DNA from: JBOGCH01 sp051656645
GTDB lineage: Bacteria > Bacteroidota > Bacteroidia > Bacteroidales > Marinifilaceae
Assembly (NCBI GenBank): GCA_051656645.1
Contig: JBOGCH010000039.1
Span: forward strand, 1-64,000
Reading direction: 5' to 3'
DNA length: 64,000 bases
Shown: in pieces, positions 34,950 through 44,373 of the stretch
How positions within the stretch are numbered: position 1 is the stretch's first letter
How the letters are laid out: each line of letters begins with the position of its first letter
The notes under the pieces: model-generated
Database searches by the model: none
Told to the model about the DNA's origin: nothing
Seen by the model: only the letters and a program-made list of their open reading frames with translations
Made by a program: the position numbers and the translations under genes

Positions 34950-35690
34950 TTAATTATTGCTTTTTTTACGACATACCATAGCTGCAATGATTGAAACCAA
35001 TAAATACAATGGAATAATCCATATTATTGCGAATCCCCAGAATATGGCAAATAATATAGCCAAACAAATAAAATAAATGTATTGTGTTTTGTTTTGGCGG
35101 AATCCTAACCCCGATAATTTAAGTGAAAACATAGGAAGTTCTGATACCAACATGATTGACAAGAAAATCATTATACAGGTCAACTCTATTGGGTTGTTGA
35201 AAAGCAGAAGATACATTTCAGGGTAGAAATAAAAACCAAACACTAAACTCAACCAAAATAAAGCATTAGCAGGTGTTGGCATTCCAATAAATGACACCGT
35301 TTGACGAGTATCTAAATTAAACTTTGCTAAGCGATAGGCTGAAAAGGCTGTTAGCAATACCGGAGAAAACAACATAACCCATTCTCCTACGGTTGCTTCC
35401 GAGATATTAGCTTCAAAATCACCGAAAATAGAGAATTTTATTAACATATGTGCTATCATCGCGGGTGCCGCACCAAAGGAAACAACATCTGCCAACGAAT
35501 CTAACTCTTTCCCCATTTCAGATTTTACATGCAAAGCACGGGCAGTAAGTCCATCAAAGAAGTCAAAAATCATTCCACAAAGAATTAATATTGCAGCTGC
35601 ACCAATAGCTCCATAAAGAATTGCAATAATTGCAGCCGATCCGCACATTACGTTACATGAGGTTATAAAATTTGGGATATGACGTTTCAT
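34950..35690 (-). CDS. pssA: CDP-diacylglycerol--serine O-phosphatidyltransferase
   Basis: Makes phosphatidylserine, the precursor of phosphatidylethanolamine, at the inner membrane. The CDP-alcohol phosphatidyltransferase motif is seen as DGLTARALHVKSEMGKELDSLADV (DG..AR........G...D...D) near residue 45, in a protein with several membrane helices. I start at the ATG of MKRHIPNFITSCN, where homologs begin; a TACTTTTG promoter box at 35724-35731 lies between this and the most upstream possible start (35765), which makes the longer form unlikely. Followed by the DNA glycosylase gene 14 bp later. Confidence 0.92.
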   Translation of the reverse strand: MKRHIPNFITSCNVMCGSAAIIAILYGAIGAAAILILCGMIFDFFDGLTARALHVKSEMGKELDSLADVVSFGAAPAMIAHMLIKFSIFGDFEANISEATVGEWVMLFSPVLLTAFSAYRLAKFNLDTRQTVSFIGMPTPANALFWLSLVFGFYFYPEMYLLLFNNPIELTCIMIFLSIMLVSELPMFSLKLSGLGFRQNKTQYIYFICLAILFAIFWGFAIIWIIPLYLLVSIIAAMVCRKKSNN

Positions 35691-35723
35691 AGTATGTAAA
35701 AATTTATTATTAAACATTGAACA

Positions 35724-35731
35724 CAAAAGTA
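35724..35731 (-). promoter_or_regulatory. Candidate -7 promoter box of pssA
   Basis: The minus strand reads TACTTTTG, a TAnnTTTG match 33 bp before the ATG at 35690. It decides between start codons, since the upstream ATG at 35765 would precede the transcript start. Confidence 0.45.
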
Positions 35732-35796
35732 TAACTTTATCCTTAAAACAACTGCTTATTGCCAATTTAGAAATTACAATAAGCGGAATATTTCAC

Positions 35797-35804
35797 TACT
35801 TTTG
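35797..35804 (+). promoter_or_regulatory. Candidate -7 promoter box of the family 9 glycosyltransferase gene
   Basis: TACTTTTG on the plus strand matches TAnnTTTG and lies 40 bp before the ATG at 35845. The earlier in-frame ATG at 35815 would leave almost no leader. Confidence 0.4.
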
Positions 35805-35844
35805 TACGGTATACATGCAATATCGTTATAATTATATTATTTCC

Positions 35845-36840
35845 ATGACAAAAATACTCATAATTCGCTTCAGCTCTATAGGAGATATTATCCAAAACAT
35901 GAATGTGCTGGGTGGATTAAAGAAAAGATTCCCCGATGCAGAAATCCATTGGATAACGCGTAAAGACATGGCGTCATTCCTAGCAATGGATAAACGCATA
36001 GATAAGGTCTGGGCCTTTGATAAGAATTCGGGCTTTAAAGGTTTGGTGAAAATGGGGCTTGAACTACGAGCTCAAAAATTTGATTACGTTTATGATGCGC
36101 ATTGTAATATCAGGTCGGCCATATTAAACCAAATCATTACGCCGACACTACCCTATGCATCTAGATTTGCTCAAAGAGGAAAAGATCGTTGGAAGCGTTT
36201 CCTCTTGTTTAATTTCAGAATAAATAAATTCCCAAAACCATTTAAAGGAGCCGTATCTTTTCAAGAACCGTTAAACAAATGGGGTGTTACCGACTTTGTT
36301 GACAATTATAAAGATTGGCATTTCCCAACTGAATATGGCGATAAGTGGAAAAATATTATAAATAAAACAACTATTACGCTAGTACCCTCTGCCAACTGGG
36401 AAATGAAGCGCTGGCCTATTGAACATTGGCAACAACTTATAAAGCTATTGCCTCACAATAATTTTATTATTTTGGCAGGTCCTTCAGACACGTTTTGTGA
36501 CGAAATTGCAGCTGCTGCACCTGACAGAGTGACTAATTTAGCAGGGAAAAGTAATTTACTTGAGTCATGCTACTTAGTGCATCAAAGTAATTTTGTTGTA
36601 AGTGGCGATACAGGCTTCCTTCATGCTGCAGATTTATTTAATATCCCTACGGTATCAATTATGGGCCCCACGGCCTTTGGTTATCCTAATAAATCGACTT
36701 CAGTAAATTTTGAAACACCACTTCCATGTAGGCCATGTACAAAAGATGGACGTGGAAAATGCTCACAACAGATTTATAAGAGATGCCTCGTTGAAGTTAC
36801 ACCGCAAAGTGTTGCCAACCATATCATGAAAACTATATAA
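35845..36840 (+). CDS. Glycosyltransferase family 9 (heptosyltransferase-like)
   Basis: A 331-residue GT-B enzyme of family 9, which transfers heptose or related sugars from ADP-sugars to the lipopolysaccharide core. The N-terminal MTKILIIRFSSIGDIIQNMNVL is the family hallmark; the C-terminal domain has VPSANWEMKRWPIEHWQQLI and the nucleotide-sugar site VVSGDTGFLHAADLFNIPTV and GPT. The preferred start is MTKILIIRF because homologs begin there and a promoter box lies at 35797. The sugar donor in this organism is not known. Confidence 0.9.
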   Translation: MTKILIIRFSSIGDIIQNMNVLGGLKKRFPDAEIHWITRKDMASFLAMDKRIDKVWAFDKNSGFKGLVKMGLELRAQKFDYVYDAHCNIRSAILNQIITPTLPYASRFAQRGKDRWKRFLLFNFRINKFPKPFKGAVSFQEPLNKWGVTDFVDNYKDWHFPTEYGDKWKNIINKTTITLVPSANWEMKRWPIEHWQQLIKLLPHNNFIILAGPSDTFCDEIAAAAPDRVTNLAGKSNLLESCYLVHQSNFVVSGDTGFLHAADLFNIPTVSIMGPTAFGYPNKSTSVNFETPLPCRPCTKDGRGKCSQQIYKRCLVEVTPQSVANHIMKTI

Positions 36841-36952
36841 TTTGTGGAACGCTATTTGTTATAGAGATATTAGGAGCTTTTAAGATACTATTGACACAAG
36901 TTCCCATAAACTTTTATTATATTTGAGTATAAAGTAATTTAATTAAGAAAGA

Positions 36953-37660
36953 ATGGTACAATCAGCAGGGATGCACCCCAATTTATGGATGTGGGTGATT
37001 TTTATTGGATTTACAATTATTGCGTGGTTAGTAAGTAATCAATTAAAACGTCGCTTCAAAGAATATTCTCAAATACCAACAGCTAACGGCATGACAGGAC
37101 GAGATGTGGTTGAGAAAATGTTACGCGATAATGGTATTACAGGAGTAAAAGTGGGTAGTGTGGACGGACAACTAACAGACCATTATAACCCAGTAAATAA
37201 AACTATTAATCTAAGTAGAGATGTTTATTACGGAGCCAACGTTGCTGCAGCAGCTGTAGCAGCTCACGAAACGGGGCATGCTGTTCAACATGCTAAACAG
37301 TATCATATGTTAATGCTACGTTCTCGTTTGGTACCCGTTGTTGAATTTGCGTCTCATTGGGTACAGTGGATTTTATTGGCCGGTATCTTAATGGTAAACA
37401 TATTCCCAGGACTACTTCTAGCGGGTATTGGCCTGTTTGCAGCTATGACGGTATTTAGCTTTGTTACTCTACCCGTAGAGATCGATGCAAGTCACCGAGC
37501 ATTGGTTTGGTTAAAAACATCGGGAGTCACAACGCCACAAACACAAGGTAAAGCTTTCGATGCTTTAAAATGGGCAGCTTATACCTATGTAATTGCAGCA
37601 TTACAATCGCTAGCTACATTGTTATACTACGTAATGATTTATCTTAACAGAAGAAATTAA
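36953..37660 (+). CDS. Membrane zinc metallopeptidase (YugP-like)
   Basis: A 235-residue membrane protein of the Zn_peptidase_2 (YugP) family. A short hydrophobic N-terminal helix is followed by the zinc-binding HETGH at residues 105-109 (AAVAAHETGHAVQHA), then hydrophobic segments around 130-175 and a C-terminal helix near 210-230. LPVEIDASHRALVWL contains the conserved Glu/Asp downstream of the HExxH. The substrate is unknown. Single gene with its own terminator. Confidence 0.88.
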   Translation: MVQSAGMHPNLWMWVIFIGFTIIAWLVSNQLKRRFKEYSQIPTANGMTGRDVVEKMLRDNGITGVKVGSVDGQLTDHYNPVNKTINLSRDVYYGANVAAAAVAAHETGHAVQHAKQYHMLMLRSRLVPVVEFASHWVQWILLAGILMVNIFPGLLLAGIGLFAAMTVFSFVTLPVEIDASHRALVWLKTSGVTTPQTQGKAFDALKWAAYTYVIAALQSLATLLYYVMIYLNRRN

Positions 37661-37677
37661 TAACTACATTCTTCAGC

Positions 37678-37717
37678 AAAAAGGGTTTCGCCGTAATGGC
37701 GAAACCCTTTTTGTTTT
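37678..37717. terminator. Intrinsic terminator after the zinc peptidase gene
   Basis: A 15-bp perfect stem (AAAAAGGGTTTCGCC at 37678-37692, its complement at 37698-37712), a 5-nt loop and T runs on both strands. Lies between convergent genes and can serve both. Confidence 0.88.
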
Positions 37718-37724
37718 TCTATAA

Positions 37725-39974
37725 TTAAAGAGACATTCTAATTGTCTCTCCCTTCTTTAAGTTTAAGCGTTTAACAATACGCTCCTCCTGCGGTGTATTC
37801 CGTTTGGAAGGATAAGAGAACGTAATCTCTCCACCCGGTATAGAAGTAATTGACACGGTAGTCACATCGCCATTTGCCAATGTTGCCGAAAATAAATGTG
37901 CTCCTTGAGTCCTCAAATTACTAAATTGCGCATCATTCCAAGTGGCCGGTATGGCTGGAAATAAAGCAATAGTGTCTGTATGACTTTGAATTAACATCTC
38001 TTGTACGCCCGATGCAAATGCAAAATTCCCTTCAAGCGTAAAAGGACGATAGGTGAAACGTGATTTTCCACTCTTGGTTTGGTCGCCATTTACATGAAAA
38101 CCATTATCCAAGATAAAACAATTAGCAAAATCTGTTAGTGCCTGCACTGCACCATCCCCATCGCCTTGGCGAGCCTTTAAATTAGCCAACCAGCTATAGG
38201 AATAACCAACCCAATAATCGGGTCCCACTCTATCTAATGCGTTTACCGTCTCATCTATTATTTTTTTTGCATCCTCTCCCTGTGAGTAATCTATTAACCC
38301 AAGGGGATGAAAAGCCATTAAATGCGAAAAATGACGATGTGAACTATTGTAATGTGTTCCAGGTGCAAAAGCTAAAGCTCCATTGTTATCTAGTGCATAC
38401 GACGGAAGCTCCATACGTAGACTGTCCCAAAGTTGTGCCTGTTGCTCATCGCCAATTACAGATGCTAATTCGGCTGTTGTTTTCCACAAATGGGATGTCA
38501 ATGCCAAGTCATAATTCGTCCAGTCTGTAAACCAGGCATTAATAGAATTGTCATGAATCTCCGGCGATGAACACAATGGTAAATAACGTTTACCGTCTCT
38601 CAAAAAAGAAAGTTGTTGCAAATGCATAGCCACAGCACTCATATATGGATAAGCTCGCTCTTTTAAGAATACAGTATCTGCACTATATTTCCAATGCAAA
38701 TAAAAGTGCTGTGCTAACCAAGCACTAACCGTTGGCGAGCAGGAATATTGTATCCATCCCCCCATAGGCTCCCCCGTCAATGTACATACGCCCGGAACAT
38801 TAAGTCCTTCCGTATCAAAGTACTGTTTAGTATATGCTTTATGTACGGGCATCTGATTCCAAAGTGTATTCAAAAATGCAAGTCCACCATCTAACTGATT
38901 TGCTGTGTAGCAATGCCAGTAGCTCAATTGCGTATTCAAATCATGATGATAATCCCCCTTCCAAGGTGGCAATTTTCCATTATCAGCAGTCCAAACCGCT
39001 TGCAATGAAATAGGATACCCATCCGTACGAGAGGCACTACCAAATTTATAACACTCATTCATGTATTGGCGTTGTAGAAGGGTATCCGGCAAAACTACCT
39101 CCGATTTTCCCCAATAGTTTTTCCACCAATGCTTATGTTTAGCATAACCGGCATCCCATCCAACAAGTAACATGGAGTCCACAATATTCGAAGCTTGATG
39201 ATTGCTAAATGAAGAGGTCATTGACCATACGCCAATCCAATCCGCTCCATGTTTCTCCCATTTTATAGCAGCATGGTATTGGAAATCCTCCCACCCATTC
39301 TGCGTATAGGTTATTTTATTCTCCGTGTTGCTCATTGCACCTTGTTTATACCCCAAGCGAGCCAAATCCAATCCGGCCACAGGACCGTTATCTGCGTTAG
39401 TAGCCTCAATGGCATACTTAGGGGCTATTAATCGGGGTGTCCAGTCACCAGGAGCCTGTTTAACTTTTATCCATCCCACAGGGTTATTAGCATCCACAAA
39501 TGTCGTTAACTCGGTACCATTACTCCAAACCACTTTACATGTAGCATCATCGTAAAATAACGAGGTTGAAAGTGGAGAGCCCAAACTAGCAAGTGAGAAC
39601 TCCAATGCAGCACCCGGAATTTTGGAAGGTGCAGGCAACCTATCATATGGCGCATCAAACAATTGTTGTACCGGTCCATATTTCTTATTCAGTACCTGCT
39701 CATGTACCCATTTAAAACTAAATTCGGGTAAATCTAAATTCTCCGTAGGACGTAAATCCCATAAATCCGTACGGTCTAAGGATAATCTCAATACACTATC
39801 CTTTTTCCACACCAAAGCCCCTATTTCGCCATTACCAAGTGGTACGCCCTCATCCCATGAAGAGGGAATATTGCTATAATACAAATCGGCTTCCTTATCA
39901 TTGCGTCCCGTACAAGCACAAATCAAACATATACTCACTGCATATAGTGAGTGTAAATATTTTATTCTTTTCAT
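37725..39974 (-). CDS. GH95-like glycoside hydrolase lipoprotein
   Basis: A 749-residue protein with a lipoprotein signal peptide (ICLICAC, Cys near 21). The N-terminal domain begins with SSWDEGVPLGNGEIGALVWK, as in GH95 alpha-L-fucosidases/galactosidases; the (alpha/alpha)6 barrel follows, with HDLNTQLSYWHCYTANQ near 310 and the family-typical HRHFSHLMAFHPLGLI near 555. GH95 enzymes remove terminal alpha-1,2-fucose or galactose from host or plant glycans; the sequence is divergent, so specificity is open. It is 23 bp downstream of the phosphodiesterase gene and probably in one operon with it. Confidence 0.82.
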   Translation of the reverse strand: MKRIKYLHSLYAVSICLICACTGRNDKEADLYYSNIPSSWDEGVPLGNGEIGALVWKKDSVLRLSLDRTDLWDLRPTENLDLPEFSFKWVHEQVLNKKYGPVQQLFDAPYDRLPAPSKIPGAALEFSLASLGSPLSTSLFYDDATCKVVWSNGTELTTFVDANNPVGWIKVKQAPGDWTPRLIAPKYAIEATNADNGPVAGLDLARLGYKQGAMSNTENKITYTQNGWEDFQYHAAIKWEKHGADWIGVWSMTSSFSNHQASNIVDSMLLVGWDAGYAKHKHWWKNYWGKSEVVLPDTLLQRQYMNECYKFGSASRTDGYPISLQAVWTADNGKLPPWKGDYHHDLNTQLSYWHCYTANQLDGGLAFLNTLWNQMPVHKAYTKQYFDTEGLNVPGVCTLTGEPMGGWIQYSCSPTVSAWLAQHFYLHWKYSADTVFLKERAYPYMSAVAMHLQQLSFLRDGKRYLPLCSSPEIHDNSINAWFTDWTNYDLALTSHLWKTTAELASVIGDEQQAQLWDSLRMELPSYALDNNGALAFAPGTHYNSSHRHFSHLMAFHPLGLIDYSQGEDAKKIIDETVNALDRVGPDYWVGYSYSWLANLKARQGDGDGAVQALTDFANCFILDNGFHVNGDQTKSGKSRFTYRPFTLEGNFAFASGVQEMLIQSHTDTIALFPAIPATWNDAQFSNLRTQGAHLFSATLANGDVTTVSITSIPGGEITFSYPSKRNTPQEERIVKRLNLKKGETIRMSL

Positions 39975-39997
39975 ACGCTAGTTTATGTATTTAGTAA

Positions 39998-40897
39998 TTA
40001 TTTTATGAACATCTCTTTAATAGGTCGCCCAATCCATACCTGCGGTTGCTCCACTCCTGTAACATATGCAAGCGTCGAAGCTATATCATATATCATTGCC
40101 GACTGTTTAATATTATGTCCCTTGCGCACATTCTTACCCCATACAACAAAAGGAATCTCCATCTCTTGAGGAGTTTTTCCACCGTGACCTTTATTTATCC
40201 CACCGTGATCGGCCGTTACAATAAATATAGTTTCATCGGCCATTCCGGCTTCAGTTACAGCTTTATGAATTCTTGACACGCAAGCATCTAATGTAGTAAG
40301 CATAGTGTAGTACTCCTCACTACCATGTCCTTTACCATGTCCCGTTACATCCGGGTTATCATAAATTACAGCTGTAAAATAAGGTTTATTTTTAAGTATA
40401 AAATCAACAGCATCCCTTGTCATTTGTTCGGTCTTGTTTTTATCCTCAGGCTGCACAAAACTATTCATTGTTTCCTTAGGACATAAGTAGGCCATACCTC
40501 CCCACTCATAAAAGTATCCCATCTTAGCATGAGGATATTTTGCACGCATCAAATGAAATATATTTGGAAACATACCATGTTCATTTAACTCTCTTGCCGG
40601 GAAATCCGGCTTTGTGCTTCCCCATGTACTGTATCCGTGCAGCTCAGGACTAGCGCCCATAAACATTGACGCCCAATTACAAGCACTTGACGATGGCAAC
40701 ACGGAGCGCATTTGCAGGGTATGGCTCCCCTCTGCCATCAATTTCTTAACGCAAGGCATATTCGCATTTGGAACACTATAAGCGCCCCAACCATCAAGCC
40801 CGATAAGCACTATATGCTTCACGCCACGCATTGGCTTAGAAGCATAGGATGTTGCCAAACACATCAGCATACACCATAAAATAAAGAACGATTTCAT
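39998..40897 (-). CDS. Type I phosphodiesterase/nucleotide pyrophosphatase-like protein
   Basis: A 299-residue secreted member of the alkaline phosphatase superfamily, with a signal peptide of ~20 residues. Metal-binding Asp is in LIGLDGWGAY (Asp35); the nucleophile is likely Ser71 in LPSSSACNWASMFMG; NPDVTGHGKGHGSEEYY and VTADHGGINKGHGG provide the remaining metal ligands. It could cleave phosphodiester, phosphate or sulfate esters; the layout resembles nucleotide pyrophosphatases more than sulfatases. First gene of a pair with the GH95-like enzyme, so a role in releasing substituted glycans is possible. Confidence 0.85.
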   Translation of the reverse strand: MKSFFILWCMLMCLATSYASKPMRGVKHIVLIGLDGWGAYSVPNANMPCVKKLMAEGSHTLQMRSVLPSSSACNWASMFMGASPELHGYSTWGSTKPDFPARELNEHGMFPNIFHLMRAKYPHAKMGYFYEWGGMAYLCPKETMNSFVQPEDKNKTEQMTRDAVDFILKNKPYFTAVIYDNPDVTGHGKGHGSEEYYTMLTTLDACVSRIHKAVTEAGMADETIFIVTADHGGINKGHGGKTPQEMEIPFVVWGKNVRKGHNIKQSAMIYDIASTLAYVTGVEQPQVWIGRPIKEMFIK

Positions 40898-40922
40898 TAG
40901 AATAGATAGATTGAATATTTAT

Positions 40923-40957
40923 AAAAAAATAGGAACAGCCGATATACGACTGTTCCT
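40923..40957 (-). terminator. Intrinsic terminator of the gcvT-serC-serA-DUF1015 operon
   Basis: Stem AGGAACAG (40931-40938) with CTGTTCCT (40950-40957) and an inner CG/CG pair; on the minus strand it is followed by ATTTTTTTAT. It lies 20 bp after the DUF1015 gene. Confidence 0.85.
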
Positions 40958-40976
40958 TATTATAGCTCTAGAAAGA

Positions 40977-42227
40977 TTAGATTTTATGTATAACCATACC
41001 TGAGCGTAATTTAGGCTCAAACCAAGTTGTTTTTGGTGGCATAATATTACCTGTATCTGCAATATTTAATAATTGCTCCATTGATACCGCATATAAAGCA
41101 AATGCTGCTTTCATCTCACCACTGTCAACACGACGTTTTAACTCACCTAATCCACGAATACCACCCACAAAATCAATGCGAGTTGATGTACGTAAATCTT
41201 GAATATCTAAAATATCAGCCAATACTTTATTTGAAAGAATTGTTACATCAAGAACTCCAATCGGATCAGTATCATCGTAAGTTCCAGGCTTAGCAGTTAA
41301 CTTGTACCACTCTCCACCAAGATACATACTGAATTCATGTAATTTTGCAGGATGATAAATCTCTGTTCCCATTTTCTCAACATCGAACGATTCTGCCAAC
41401 TTAGCCAATAATTCATCTTCTGTCAAACCATTTAAATCCTTAACTACACGGTTGTAATCAATAATCTTTAATTGGTTATCTGGGAAGTGAACTGCCATAA
41501 AGAAGTTATAATCTTCATTGCCCGTATGGTTCGGATTCTTTTCAGTGTACTCCGCTCCAATACGTGCTGCTGCAGCCGTACGGTGGTGACCGTCTGCTAC
41601 ATAGGTTGCAGGAACTTTAGTTGCAAACAACTCTTCAATTTTATTATTTGTATCGGCATCACGAATCACCCAGAAATGATGTCCAAAGCCATCCTCTGCA
41701 GTAAAATCGTAATCAGCCTTATTGTTTTTTACAATATCCTCAACAATAGCATCAATCTCAGGAACTGCACGGTACGAGAAGAATACAGGCTCTAAGTTAG
41801 CGTTAACATAACGCGTTAAAATCATTCTATCCTCTTCTTTGTCCGGACGTGTTAGCTCATGTTTCTTAATTACACCGTCAACATAGTCTTGACATGCAGC
41901 ACAACCTACAATACCATATTGAGTACGTCCATCCATTGTTTGTGCATAGATGTAGAAACGAGCATCCTCATCGTCAACTAACCAACCCATATCTTGGAAC
42001 TTCTTGAAGTTCTCAACACTTTTATTGTATACAGTTTCTGAGTGAATATCTGTTCCTGCAGGGCAATCAATCTCTGCACGTGTTACATGAAGTAATGATT
42101 TCTCTTTTCCTTTTGCCATTTCAGCAGCTTCTTCAGAGTTCATTACATCATATGGAAGACAAGCCAACTCCTCACACACCTCTTGGTTAGGAGTTCTTAA
42201 TCCTTTAAATGGTTTTACTATAGCCAT
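40977..42227 (-). CDS. DUF1015 domain protein
   Basis: A 416-residue DUF1015 protein, opening with MAIVKPFKGLRTPNQEV and CLPYDVMNSEEA, with FYIYAQTMDGRTQYGIVGCAA and a central VADGHHRTAAAARIGAE motif that is strongly conserved. The biochemical function is not established. It is cytoplasmic, with no signal peptide, and sits 24 bp after serA; a serC-serA-DUF1015 order is, to my knowledge, common in Bacteroidetes, which suggests a role linked to serine metabolism. Last gene of the operon. Confidence 0.9.
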   Translation of the reverse strand: MAIVKPFKGLRTPNQEVCEELACLPYDVMNSEEAAEMAKGKEKSLLHVTRAEIDCPAGTDIHSETVYNKSVENFKKFQDMGWLVDDEDARFYIYAQTMDGRTQYGIVGCAACQDYVDGVIKKHELTRPDKEEDRMILTRYVNANLEPVFFSYRAVPEIDAIVEDIVKNNKADYDFTAEDGFGHHFWVIRDADTNNKIEELFATKVPATYVADGHHRTAAAARIGAEYTEKNPNHTGNEDYNFFMAVHFPDNQLKIIDYNRVVKDLNGLTEDELLAKLAESFDVEKMGTEIYHPAKLHEFSMYLGGEWYKLTAKPGTYDDTDPIGVLDVTILSNKVLADILDIQDLRTSTRIDFVGGIRGLGELKRRVDSGEMKAAFALYAVSMEQLLNIADTGNIMPPKTTWFEPKLRSGMVIHKI

Positions 42228-42251
42228 AGTTTATATATTCTGTGATGTAGA

Positions 42252-43175
42252 TTATTTATTTACTTTGAATTTTGCATCCCCGTTCTCAATGTAAGCCACA
42301 ATTTGGCGCGCTGCCGCTAAACCGGCATTTACATTAGCTTCAGATGTTTGAGCTCCCATTTTTTTAGGCGTAAAGAAATAACGTCCTTCAAATGGTTTGA
42401 AATCGTCTGCGTTATCCGGTTTAATGTCTGAGATATATTTAAAGTCAGGACGCTCCTCCATCATTTTAACCATCTCTTCTTCATTAATTACCTCTTTACG
42501 CGCCGTATTAACAAGCACTGCACCTTTTGGCATTTTAGAAAGCAATTCAAAGTTTATTGATTTCTTCGTTTTTTCAGTTGCAGGAATATGTAACGATACA
42601 TATTGACACTTACTGTAAAGCTCCTCCTCACTATGCAATGGCGTAGCACCTTTGGCAATAATTTGCTCATCAGTCATAAACGGATCAAACGCATATAAAT
42701 CCATTCCAAATCCTTTAGCAATACGTCCAACATTTTGTCCAACGTTACCAAAAGCATGGATACCAATTGTTTTACCCATTAATTCTGTACCCGAAGTGCC
42801 GTTATATCCATTGCGGGCCATGTACACCATTAAACCAAATACTAATTCAGCAACCGCATTTGAGTTTTGTCCTGGCGTGTTCATTGCCACAACACCTTTT
42901 TCTGTACAAGCTTCTAGATCCAGATTATCAAAACCTGCACCTGCGCGTACAACAACTTTAAGTTTCTTTGCAGCTTCAACAACTTCGCGTGTAACTTTAT
43001 CCGAACGGACAATCATTGCGTCAACATCCGCTACTGCATCTATTAACTCTTGTTGTGAAGTATATTTTTCCAAAAGACAAAGTTCATAACCTTGACTTTC
43101 TACAATTTCTCTAATTCCGTCTACCGCAACCTTTGCAAATGGTTTATCAGTAGCAACCAATACTTTTACTGACAT
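42252..43175 (-). CDS. serA: D-3-phosphoglycerate dehydrogenase, lysine-type (type III)
   Basis: First step of serine synthesis, oxidising 3-phosphoglycerate with NAD+. This short 307-residue form lacks the ACT and intervening domains of E. coli SerA. The Rossmann segment GIHAFGNVGQNVG lies at 138-150, and the substrate/catalytic Arg226 in LVNTARKEVI. The region that normally supplies the catalytic Glu and His reads SDIKPDN and FFTPKKMGAQT, so the His position is taken by Lys (271-272). This matches the described lysine-type PGDH of Entamoeba and Bacteroides. It is preceded by serC and a hairpin at 43196-43240. Confidence 0.94.
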   Translation of the reverse strand: MSVKVLVATDKPFAKVAVDGIREIVESQGYELCLLEKYTSQQELIDAVADVDAMIVRSDKVTREVVEAAKKLKVVVRAGAGFDNLDLEACTEKGVVAMNTPGQNSNAVAELVFGLMVYMARNGYNGTSGTELMGKTIGIHAFGNVGQNVGRIAKGFGMDLYAFDPFMTDEQIIAKGATPLHSEEELYSKCQYVSLHIPATEKTKKSINFELLSKMPKGAVLVNTARKEVINEEEMVKMMEERPDFKYISDIKPDNADDFKPFEGRYFFTPKKMGAQTSEANVNAGLAAARQIVAYIENGDAKFKVNK

Positions 43176-43189
43176 AATGGTATTTATTA

Positions 43190-43240
43190 TAAAAACGCGA
43201 TAGCGTATATTTTTACCTAAGTAAAAATCGCGCTATCGCG
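43190..43240 (-). terminator. Hairpin with T tract between serC and serA (attenuator candidate)
   Basis: CGCGATAGCG (43196-43205) pairs with CGCTATCGCG (43231-43240), and an inner TTTTTA/TAAAAA adds six pairs. On the minus strand the hairpin is followed by TTTTTATAAT, the form of an intrinsic terminator, yet it lies inside the apparent serC-serA-DUF1015 operon, 20 bp before serA. It may lower serA expression relative to serC or respond to a signal. Confidence 0.65.
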
Positions 43241-43249
43241 AGTACTTTA

Positions 43250-44326
43250 TTAATTATGCATTTTCTCAAACTCTTTCATTGCGTCAATCAAGGCATTTAC
43301 ATCCTCAATTGTACAAGCATTGTATGTAGACGCACGGAAACCACCCACTAAGCGGTGACCTTTCAAACCTACAATATTTTTTTCTTTCGCAAAATCAAGG
43401 AATGCCTTAGCAAGCTCCTCTTTACCGTCTGCCATAACGAAAGGAATATTCATACGAGAACGCGATCCCTCCTCTACAACTGCTTTAAACATGCTGTTAC
43501 GGTCAAATTCAGCATATAACATATCACAACGCTCAATAGCAATTTTCTCCATTGCTTCTACGCCACCCATTTCCTTAATCCATTTTAATGTTTCGCCAAC
43601 GGCAAAAATATTTAAACATGGCGGAGTATTGAACATAGACTCATTTTCAACATGAGTTGAATATTTCAACATTGTTGGAATCATACGGTCTTTAACCACG
43701 TTATCTAATAAATCGTTACGGATAATTACAAAAGTAGCTCCTGCAGGACCTAAGTTCTTTTGGCAACCTCCGTAAATCATTGCATATTTAGCAACATCAA
43801 CAGGACGGCTACAAATATCCGATGACATATCCGCAATTACAGGTACCGGCGAGTCTAAATCCTCAAAAATTTCTGTACCACGAATCGTATTATTGGTTGT
43901 AATATGTAAGTAATCTACATCCACAGGGATTGTGAATCCTTTTGGATAATAAGTATAGTTTCTATCTTCCGATGAAGCAATAACATCCACTTCACCCCAC
44001 ATTTTAGCTTCTTGGATAGCTTTCTTAGACCAAACACCAGTATTTACATAAGCTGCTTTTTTCCCTAAGAAGTTATAAGGAATCATACAGAATTGTAAAC
44101 TTGCTCCTCCACCTAGAAAAAGTACTGTGTAATTATCAGGAATATTCAATACTTCCTTAAATAAAGCTACCGTATTGTCATACACTTTTTGGAAATCGGC
44201 AGAACGGTGAGATACTTCAAGAATTGATTGTCCACAGTGGTCAAGTTCTAATACCGCCTTCGCTGTATTTTCAAGTGTCATGTCAGGCAATTTACAAGGA
44301 CCTGCATTAAAAATATGTTTTCTCAT
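43250..44326 (-). CDS. serC: Phosphoserine aminotransferase
   Basis: Transaminates 3-phosphohydroxypyruvate with glutamate to phosphoserine. The sequence opens with RKHIFNAGPCKLP; GGGASLQFCMIPYN binds the cofactor phosphate; the PLP-binding Lys190 is in YGGCQKNLGPAG; the C-terminal GHRLVGGFRASTYNACTIEDV contains the conserved phosphate-binding Arg. The length (358) is typical. It is the second gene in a run with gcvT upstream and serA downstream. Confidence 0.97.
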   Translation of the reverse strand: MRKHIFNAGPCKLPDMTLENTAKAVLELDHCGQSILEVSHRSADFQKVYDNTVALFKEVLNIPDNYTVLFLGGGASLQFCMIPYNFLGKKAAYVNTGVWSKKAIQEAKMWGEVDVIASSEDRNYTYYPKGFTIPVDVDYLHITTNNTIRGTEIFEDLDSPVPVIADMSSDICSRPVDVAKYAMIYGGCQKNLGPAGATFVIIRNDLLDNVVKDRMIPTMLKYSTHVENESMFNTPPCLNIFAVGETLKWIKEMGGVEAMEKIAIERCDMLYAEFDRNSMFKAVVEEGSRSRMNIPFVMADGKEELAKAFLDFAKEKNIVGLKGHRLVGGFRASTYNACTIEDVNALIDAMKEFEKMHN

Positions 44327-44373
44327 GATTTTAAATTAATTGTTATTATTATGTCTTGTTTTTAGTTATCTAA

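Noticed and set aside
42652..43089. 145-codon plus-strand frame opposite serA
   Set aside because: Shadow frame of a confidently identified gene.
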